Shown: piece after piece, positions 6,573 to 11,378 of the stretch | Layout of the letters: each line of letters begins with the position of its first letter | How positions within the stretch are numbered: the first letter of the stretch is position 1 | Assembly: GCA_017881645.1 (NCBI GenBank) | Contig: JADGQQ010000026.1 | Span: 1-11,378, forward strand | DNA length: 11,378 bases | Source of the DNA: Clostridia bacterium | Lineage (GTDB): Bacteria; Bacillota; Clostridia; Saccharofermentanales; Saccharofermentanaceae | Direction: 5' to 3' | Translations under genes and position numbers: made by a program | The notes under the pieces: generated by a model | The model's database searches: none | What the model was told of the DNA's origin: nothing | The model's input: only the letters and a program-made list of their open reading frames with translations

Positions 6573-6601
6573 ATCTTACCGTTATTTCACGAAAAAAACA
6601 A
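6573..6601 (-). promoter_or_regulatory. Candidate promoter for the marR-acp transcript
   Basis: On the minus strand TTGTTT (6601-6596) and TAAGAT (6578-6573) are separated by 17 bases, with four of six matches in each box. It lies in the 109-base gap between nrdG and marR. Transcription would start near 6566, giving a 5' leader of about 58 bases. Confidence 0.4.
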
Positions 6602-6617
6602 TCTTTCCATTAGATCA

Positions 6618-7118
6618 TTACAATGGATATAGAACCACTTTTCCTTCTGCAAGGGAAGCCGGAACATCAATCGCACGCTGATTTGATGATCCGCGGAAAC
6701 GCAGATTCATCGATTTCTTGTCAGCCTCGTATCGTCCGTCGATCAGAACATCCGTTTTCTCCAGCAAAGACCGGTATCCTTTTCGATAGGCACTCAACTC
6801 CAGAAGTTCTTCGAATGTGTATCCGGAAAAGACAATGACGTTCAGACCCTTTTCTTTAACTGCGGCTGCAATGCCGGTTAGTTCGGGTGCCTGCATGAAT
6901 GGCTCTCCCCCGCTGAGCGTTACGCCGTCGAGCAGAGGATTGGCAAGGATCTCCCGGATCACATTCTCTTCTTTGACGAGATACCCTTCGGTGAAGGAGT
7001 GACTCTCGGGATTATGGCACCCGGGGCAGTAATGCGGACATCCCTGCGTAAATATCGCATAACGAAGTCCCGGACCATCCGTGATGGATTCCTTCAATTC
7101 GCCAAACAATCGCAGCAT
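6618..7118 (-). CDS. nrdG: Anaerobic ribonucleoside-triphosphate reductase activating protein (radical SAM)
   Basis: NrdG uses S-adenosylmethionine and a 4Fe-4S cluster to make the glycyl radical on NrdD, which reduces ribonucleotides without oxygen. The 166-residue protein has the cluster motif C27-x3-C31-x2-C34 in QGCPHYCPGCHNPES and the SAM-binding glycine motif LSGGEP (68-73). The FTQGCPHYCPGCHNPES block and the short length are typical of NrdG rather than the longer pyruvate formate-lyase activases. The ATG at 7118 follows the TGA of the upstream gene by one base (TGATATG), with AAGGAG upstream inside that gene, so translation is probably coupled. No nrdD is in the window, and it is not directly downstream of nrdG because marR follows. 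The partner reductase must be encoded elsewhere. Confidence 0.88.
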   Translation of the reverse strand: MLRLFGELKESITDGPGLRYAIFTQGCPHYCPGCHNPESHSFTEGYLVKEENVIREILANPLLDGVTLSGGEPFMQAPELTGIAAAVKEKGLNVIVFSGYTFEELLELSAYRKGYRSLLEKTDVLIDGRYEADKKSMNLRFRGSSNQRAIDVPASLAEGKVVLYPL

Positions 7119-7119
7119 A

Positions 7120-7848
7120 TCAGATCATCTCCTTAAAACATTTCAGGTCGGGGTATGTGCCGGCATAGAGGCCGGATCGTTCAACACCGCAATTGGCGGC
7201 TTCCTGTAAAGGAAAATCTTCAAAAGCAGTAAGCGCCTGAAGCAGCAGATCCGGCCGGAGATTCTCATGTGAACCGGCACAAACAAGCACAATCGCTTCG
7301 TTTTCGTTCTCTGTTTCTCCATGTTCGAGTGCAAGCATCAGGGGCCGAATGTCCAGCATCCGAAGCTGTCCCTTCGATCGCTTCTCAACCGTAACCTCGC
7401 TGCGCAGAAACAATCTCTGCAGCGCAGGAAAGATCTGCTGCGCCTGCAGACGGTAGCGGGCAGCAGTAACCATGGCCATAATGCTTCCTCCCGTTTCAGG
7501 GACCGGCCATCCGTCGAGAATGCGCAGGCCGTCCGGGAGAGCGTTCTGAAGACCCGCCATCACTTCCATTATATCCCTTGCTTCCGCAAGAGATACGTCT
7601 ACGTAATCATCGGTTGTGGATATTCCGACTCCAAGCGGAAGTGCAAAGACGAGCATCGGCCGGGGGTTGTACCCCTGTGAATGAAGCAGCGGAAAGCCGG
7701 CGCGCCGAAGAGACCGTTCAAATGTCCGCATCAAATCCAGATGCCCGATAAAACTCAGGCTGCCGGACCTCGAGAACCGGAGACGGTAAATAAATGCAGG
7801 CTGATGTGCCAGCAGAGTCATCGCTTTCTCGCGCTCACTTTGATTCAT
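7120..7848 (-). CDS. TIGR03936-family (DUF2344) radical SAM-associated protein
   Basis: This 242-residue protein matches the family that almost always lies directly after TIGR03960 radical SAM genes in Firmicutes and relatives. Its precise activity is not established to my knowledge; a role in RNA or ribosome-linked modification has been suggested by its usual neighbours (ribonuclease G and ribosomal protein L21/L27 genes). The diagnostic N-terminal block is YRLRFSRSGSLSFIGHLDLM (21-40), then RTFERSLRRAG (41-51), SQGYNPRP (57-64), and the PLGVG turn (71-75). There are no radical SAM cysteine motifs, so it is a partner rather than an enzyme of that class. The ATG at 7848 has GGGGGAG 6 bases upstream and overlaps the end of the radical SAM gene by 14 bases; a longer frame to 8025 is antisense-like filler inside the upstream gene. 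Here the gene is followed by nrdG, not by rng or rplU. Confidence 0.82.
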   Translation of the reverse strand: MNQSEREKAMTLLAHQPAFIYRLRFSRSGSLSFIGHLDLMRTFERSLRRAGFPLLHSQGYNPRPMLVFALPLGVGISTTDDYVDVSLAEARDIMEVMAGLQNALPDGLRILDGWPVPETGGSIMAMVTAARYRLQAQQIFPALQRLFLRSEVTVEKRSKGQLRMLDIRPLMLALEHGETENENEAIVLVCAGSHENLRPDLLLQALTAFEDFPLQEAANCGVERSGLYAGTYPDLKCFKEMI

Positions 7849-9751
7849 AACATACTCCCCCGCCGAAGCCGGCTGCTCCGCAGCCCTCACAATGTTCGCG
7901 GCAGGACGGCGTCGTCTGCTCCGCATAAGCACGTTCTCTTTCACGGAGAAGAAAATCTTTACGCACACCGCAGTCGATATGATCCCACGGGAAAACTTCC
8001 TCAGGAGTCCGTGCCCGGATGGCATAAAAATCGGATTTTAACCCGTGTTTTTCCAGTACGGTCATCCATTTACCCAAAGAAAAACAATCATCCCACGCAT
8101 CAAAAATATGTCCGGCCAGATAGCCCTCGAGAAGCACGGGCCCAAGACGTCTGTCGCCTCTGGCGATTACGACCTCCCATACAGAGGTATCCAGATCGTG
8201 CCAGATGTATTTGATGTTCTTGCTTCTCAGCCGATCCCGCAGAATCTGCTGTTTCTGAACAAACTCGTCCATGGTGTTCTGCCTTTCCCACTGGAACGGG
8301 GTAAAAGGCTTCGGTATGAACATGGAAGTGGATACGGTCATCTCCAGCCTGCGCATACGCTGACCGGTTTTTCGTCCGACTTCGAAATAGAGCTTTTCTA
8401 TTTTCCGGACCAGATCCGCAATGCCGATTACATCTTCTAGCGTCTCCGTCGGCAGCCCGAGCATGAAATACAGCTTTACACTGCTCCACCCGCCTTCGAA
8501 TGCAAGTGCAAGAGATGTCATGATGTCTTCCTCTGTAATTCCCTTGTTGATGACGTCGCGCAGACGCTGGGTTCCGGCTTCCGGCGCAAAGGTAAGTCCC
8601 GATTTTCGTGTCTCGGAAACTTTTTCCGTCAGCTCCAGCGAAAAAGAATCCACGCGCATGGACGGCAGCGAAAGACTTGTATGATGCCCGTCGAATGCGG
8701 ACAGAAGACGGTCCGTAAGACCGGGCAGTTCCGAATAATCACTTGTCGAGAGAGACAGCATGCCGAGCTCATCATAACCGGTGGCTTTTTCGATTTCGAT
8801 CCCCTGTTCGCACAATACCTTCGCAGACTTCTCACGCACCGGGCGGTACACAAAACCGGCCTGACAGAACCTGCAGCCGCGTATACATCCGCGAAAAAGC
8901 TCGAGATACGCACGGTCATGAACAATCTTCGTATTCGGCACGATGGATTGCGTTGGATAGGGAGCCAGATCCATGTCCAGAATCACCCTTTTCCGGATTT
9001 TTGCCGGAATACCGGGCCGGTTCGGCTTCACTTCGCGAATGGTTCCGTCTTCCTGATACGACACGTCATAAAAAGCCGGAATATAGACGCCTTCGATCTT
9101 GGCCGCATTCTGCAGGAAAGTCTCGCGCGTCATCGGTTGACCGGTTTTTTTGGAGTCTTTGTATTTTTTCATCTCCGCCATAAACTCAACGATCATTTCC
9201 TCCCCCTCGCCGATCATGACAAGGTCCAGGAAATCCGTCATCGGTTCAATGTTGTAGACGACCGGTCCGCCGGCCGTGATGATCGGATCGTCCTCACCGC
9301 GGTCGCAGGAGCGGAGCGGGATGCCGGACAGATCCAGCATCTGAAGCACATTCGTATAGCACATTTCGTACTGCAGGGAAAATCCGAGAATATCGAAGTC
9401 GCGAAGCGAGGTTTTGGATTCGAGTGAGAAAAGCGGAATATATTTTTCGCGCATGAGCCTGTCCATGTCTTTCCATGGCGAAAACGCACGTTCGCACCAC
9501 ACGTCCGGACATTGATTGAGTACATGGTACAGAATCCGGACCGCAAGGTTGCTCATTCCGATTTCATAAATGTCCGGGAAACAGAACGCATAGCGAATGT
9601 ATTTTGTCTCGCCGGTCCGCTGAATTTCGTCAAGGACTTCCTGCTTGATCGTGATTCCCCATTCGCCGCCGGTATAACGGGCCGGATTTTCAACGGACAG
9701 GAGATCCCCCCGCTCCAAAACGACCGGGGCATATTTATTTGTTCTGTTCAT
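7835..9751 (-). CDS. TIGR03960-family B12-binding-domain radical SAM protein (YgiQ-like)
   Basis: The 638-residue protein begins with the family N-terminus (KYAPVVLERGDLLSVENPARY, shown here only by its ends: K6 to Y26) and a B12-binding-like Rossmann region (about 50-190, with ILGFSLQYEM and MIGEGEE). The radical SAM core follows, with the cluster motif C289-x3-C293-x2-C296 in RGCIRGCRFCQAGF. A second cysteine set, C617-x3-C621-x2-C624 plus C634, sits at the extreme C-terminus and may hold another metal cluster. The substrate is unknown; family members are usually linked by neighbourhood to RNA processing and ribosomal genes. The ATG at 9751 overlaps the trpF stop as ATGA. Only a weak AGG precedes it, so translation probably depends on ribosomes terminating at trpF. 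It overlaps its TIGR03936 partner by 14 bases. Family assignment is firm; function is not known. Confidence 0.87.
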   Translation of the reverse strand: MNRTNKYAPVVLERGDLLSVENPARYTGGEWGITIKQEVLDEIQRTGETKYIRYAFCFPDIYEIGMSNLAVRILYHVLNQCPDVWCERAFSPWKDMDRLMREKYIPLFSLESKTSLRDFDILGFSLQYEMCYTNVLQMLDLSGIPLRSCDRGEDDPIITAGGPVVYNIEPMTDFLDLVMIGEGEEMIVEFMAEMKKYKDSKKTGQPMTRETFLQNAAKIEGVYIPAFYDVSYQEDGTIREVKPNRPGIPAKIRKRVILDMDLAPYPTQSIVPNTKIVHDRAYLELFRGCIRGCRFCQAGFVYRPVREKSAKVLCEQGIEIEKATGYDELGMLSLSTSDYSELPGLTDRLLSAFDGHHTSLSLPSMRVDSFSLELTEKVSETRKSGLTFAPEAGTQRLRDVINKGITEEDIMTSLALAFEGGWSSVKLYFMLGLPTETLEDVIGIADLVRKIEKLYFEVGRKTGQRMRRLEMTVSTSMFIPKPFTPFQWERQNTMDEFVQKQQILRDRLRSKNIKYIWHDLDTSVWEVVIARGDRRLGPVLLEGYLAGHIFDAWDDCFSLGKWMTVLEKHGLKSDFYAIRARTPEEVFPWDHIDCGVRKDFLLRERERAYAEQTTPSCREHCEGCGAAGFGGGVCYESK

Positions 9752-10440
9752 TCGTGAACCTGTGCCTTTCTAGCTGTCTCAATAAATCGAAGAACCTTCT
9801 GCCGGTCTTTGTATCCGTCGGTTTCCACGCCGCTGGACACATCCACCGCATAGGGCAAAAAAAACGCAACTGCGTCAGAAACGTTGTTCTCGTCCAGGCC
9901 GCCGGCCACAATAATGCGGCTCGAGGATATGTTGTGTCTGCCAAGATATTCCGCAGCCGGTTTCCAGGGGAAAACCAGCCCGGCTCCTCCGTCCGATTTC
10001 TCTTTGCGGGTGTCCAGAAGAAGACCGTCAAAACGCGAAAAATCAGCAAAAGAATGCAGGGATTCTTCTATATCCGAAGCGTCCGCTGCAGACGCCGGTA
10101 CCGGAATCCGCTGCCATACAAACGGAATCCGCGGAAAGAGGCAGTGACCGAGCTCGTAAGCAAGTGCGTCAAGAAACGGTGTCGTGGTATCCATATGGAG
10201 CTGAATGCCGTCCAGCGACAGTTCGGAAGCCGTCTGCGCGATTTCTGCAGGGGACTCTCCCGCAAAAACGCCCACGCGGCGGATGGACGGATGTAAAGCA
10301 CCGGAAATAGCCAGTGCTTCGGGAATGGTGACCCGCCTTTTTGAAGGCGTCAGTATAAACCCGATATAATCCGGTTTCGCTTCGTTTACAATCTGCGCAT
10401 CCTCCAGTCGGCGGAGTCCGCAAATTTTAACCTTTACCAT
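9748..10440 (-). CDS. trpF: Phosphoribosylanthranilate isomerase
   Basis: TrpF converts N-(5-phosphoribosyl)anthranilate to the carboxyphenylamino-deoxyribulose phosphate in tryptophan synthesis. The 230-residue protein is a single TIM-barrel of normal length. It has KICGL at the N-terminus with the catalytic acid C7, GVFAGES (57-63), IQLH (79-82), LLLDTR with the catalytic base D143, GGAG (151-154), a phosphate-binding VAGGL, and VDVSSGVE near the C-terminus. The start could be ATG 10440 or ATG 10446. GGGAGG at 10456-10451 is 10 bases before the first and 4 before the second; I chose 10440 because spacing and family N-termini (MxxVKICG) fit it better. No other trp gene is present in the window. 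The stop overlaps the start of the radical SAM gene by four bases (ATGA). Both catalytic residues are intact, so it should be active. Confidence 0.93.
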   Translation of the reverse strand: MVKVKICGLRRLEDAQIVNEAKPDYIGFILTPSKRRVTIPEALAISGALHPSIRRVGVFAGESPAEIAQTASELSLDGIQLHMDTTTPFLDALAYELGHCLFPRIPFVWQRIPVPASAADASDIEESLHSFADFSRFDGLLLDTRKEKSDGGAGLVFPWKPAAEYLGRHNISSSRIIVAGGLDENNVSDAVAFFLPYAVDVSSGVETDGYKDRQKVLRFIETARKAQVHE

Positions 10441-10473
10441 ACTCATCCGGCCTCCCTGCCAAATAACAACAAA

Positions 10474-10567
10474 GCAGAAGAACATCCCGATCCCGGTGCT
10501 TACTCAGGTTCCATCCAAACGGACCGACAAGAGATGGGTACCCCGGTTTCAAACAACATCCTTCTGC
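10474..10567 (-). other. Structured leader candidate in the pgi-trpF gap
   Basis: The 165 bases between pgi and trpF hold no gene. On the minus strand they can form three nested stems: GCAGAAG (10567-10561) with CTTCTGC (10480-10474); CATCTC (10536-10531) with GGGATG (10488-10483), one G-U; and TCGGT (10527-10523) with ACCGG (10497-10493), one G-U. A 25-base apical loop and a 24-base left bulge remain. The last arm is followed by a loose T-rich run and then the trpF ribosome binding site. It does not match a riboswitch or T-box that I can confirm. I saw no convincing promoter. It could be a regulatory leader, an RNA processing site between pgi and trpF, or chance. Confidence 0.3.
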
Positions 10568-10608
10568 CTGTTGAAAAGCATTTGTTTTCAGCGCATCGGC
10601 TCAGGAAC

Positions 10609-11378
10609 TTATGCCTGTCCGGCGAGACGCTTCTCTAGTTCAGCCTTTTCTTTCTCGTAGCCGGGCTTGCCGAGAAGAGCAAACATGTTCTTCTTGTAGG
10701 CTTCCACGCCGGGCTGGTTGAAAGGGTTCACCGCCAGCAGATATCCGGAGATTCCGCAGGCTTTCTCAAAGAAGAATACGAGCTGTCCGAACCAGTAGGG
10801 GGAGAATTCCGGTACATGAAGAATCATGTTCGGAACTTTTCCGTCGACATGGGCAAGGACTGTGCCCTGCATTGCTTTCTTGTTCACTTCGTTCATATCC
10901 ATGCCGGACAGGAAATTCAATCCGTCCAGATTATCCTTGTCCGTAGGAATCTCAAATGTGCGGCGCGGTTTGTCGTTCTGAATAACCGTCTCAAACAATA
11001 TGCGCTGTCCATCCTGAATGTACTGACCCATGGAATGGAGATCCGTCGTATTGTCCACGCCCGCAGGGAAAATTCCGCGGCCGTCTTTGCCTTCGGATTC
11101 TCCGAAGAGCTGCTTCCACCACTCCGTCATAAAATGAAAGGAAGGTTCGTAGTTGACCATGACTTCCGTAGAATATCCGCTGCGAAGCAGACAGTTCCGG
11201 ACGGCTGCATAGCGATAGCACGGGTTCTCCGTGACAGATACCTTCTTAAAGGCCTGCGAAGCATCCCTCGCGCCCTTCATGATCTCGCGGATATCTGCGC
11301 CTGCAACGGCGATCGGCAGAAGTCCCACCGCTGTGAGAACGGAGAAACGGCCGCCTACGTCATCCGGAACGACAAAAG
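10609..11378 (-). CDS. pgi: Glucose-6-phosphate isomerase, C-terminal part (runs off right edge)
   Basis: Pgi interconverts glucose 6-phosphate and fructose 6-phosphate in glycolysis. The frame is open to the window edge and encodes 255 residues plus the stop; bacterial members are about 450 residues, so the N-terminal part including the sugar-phosphate-binding SGTTxE region lies outside. The visible order is VVPDDVGGRFSVLTAVG at the edge, LHSMGQYIQDG, GTVLAHVDGKVPN carrying the expected active-site histidine, and the family signature FNQPGVEAYKKN with the expected catalytic lysine. An internal GTG at 11328 is not the start, because the upstream codons continue the family sequence. The gene lies 165 bases upstream of trpF in the same direction; there is no clear terminator between them. 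Confidence 0.93.
   Translation of the reverse strand, partial: FVVPDDVGGRFSVLTAVGLLPIAVAGADIREIMKGARDASQAFKKVSVTENPCYRYAAVRNCLLRSGYSTEVMVNYEPSFHFMTEWWKQLFGESEGKDGRGIFPAGVDNTTDLHSMGQYIQDGQRILFETVIQNDKPRRTFEIPTDKDNLDGLNFLSGMDMNEVNKKAMQGTVLAHVDGKVPNMILHVPEFSPYWFGQLVFFFEKACGISGYLLAVNPFNQPGVEAYKKNMFALLGKPGYEKEKAELEKRLAGQA

Noticed and set aside
6607..6626. TCCATT/AATGGA hairpin followed by seven Ts after nrdG, as a terminator.
   Set aside because: The stem is only 6 bp and A/T-rich, and the T-run starts seven bases past it and overlaps the proposed -35 box of marR.
8681..9427. 248-residue plus-strand open frame opposite the radical SAM gene.
   Set aside because: It is the antisense shadow of the TIGR03960 coding sequence; composition and lack of motifs fit a shadow.
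10498..10560. Resemblance to a TPP riboswitch or T-box (GGGGTACCC, GGAACCTGA) upstream of trpF.
   Set aside because: The TPP CTGAGA element and its second half are missing. For a T-box there is no clear TGGNACCGCG, no terminator, and the leader is too short.
10570..10592. GTTGAAAA/TTTTCAGC hairpin just after pgi as a pgi terminator.
   Set aside because: In the minus-strand RNA only six A-U-rich pairs form and no U-run follows, so it is unlikely to terminate.

Overview
The window looks like chromosomal DNA of an anaerobic, low-to-mid GC Bacillota (Firmicutes) bacterium. The evidence is an AddB-type recombination nuclease subunit instead of RecBCD, an anaerobic ribonucleotide reductase activase (NrdG), the radical SAM pair TIGR03960/TIGR03936, a DgkB/YegS-type lipid kinase, a FabT-like MarR regulator beside an acyl carrier protein, and strong GGAGG-type ribosome binding sites. 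I cannot place it below phylum level. No mobile elements, CRISPR arrays, tRNAs or rRNAs were seen. All genes except one read leftward (minus strand).

Right part (about 6600-11378), read in transcription order from the right edge: the C-terminal part of glucose-6-phosphate isomerase (pgi); a 165-base gap that can fold as a nested structured leader; trpF; a B12-binding-type radical SAM protein (TIGR03960); its small partner (TIGR03936/DUF2344); and nrdG. From trpF to nrdG the genes overlap or are separated by a single base, so they look like one translationally coupled operon. It joins a lone tryptophan-pathway gene to RNA-modification-like radical SAM proteins and anaerobic dNTP synthesis.

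Middle part (about 3700-6600) is a membrane-lipid cluster: a MarR-family regulator resembling FabT, an acyl carrier protein overlapping it by 8 bases, a probable intrinsic terminator, and a diacylglycerol kinase-type lipid kinase. The kinase gene converges on, and overlaps by 25 bases, a PlsC-type acyltransferase. The acyltransferase is divergent from a long-chain acyl-CoA (or acyl-ACP) ligase. The divergent region carries a TTTGA-N3-TCAAA palindrome very like the FabT operator, a perfect 13-bp tandem repeat, and a candidate promoter. Read together, ligase plus ACP plus acyltransferase plus lipid kinase could activate fatty acids, place them on lysophospholipid and recycle diacylglycerol to phosphatidate, with the MarR protein sensing acyl-ACP. 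This is the most interesting hypothesis here.

Left part (1-1871): addB starts with TTG 12 bases after the ligase stop and runs off the left edge. Its N-terminus lacks the usual Walker A lysine motif.
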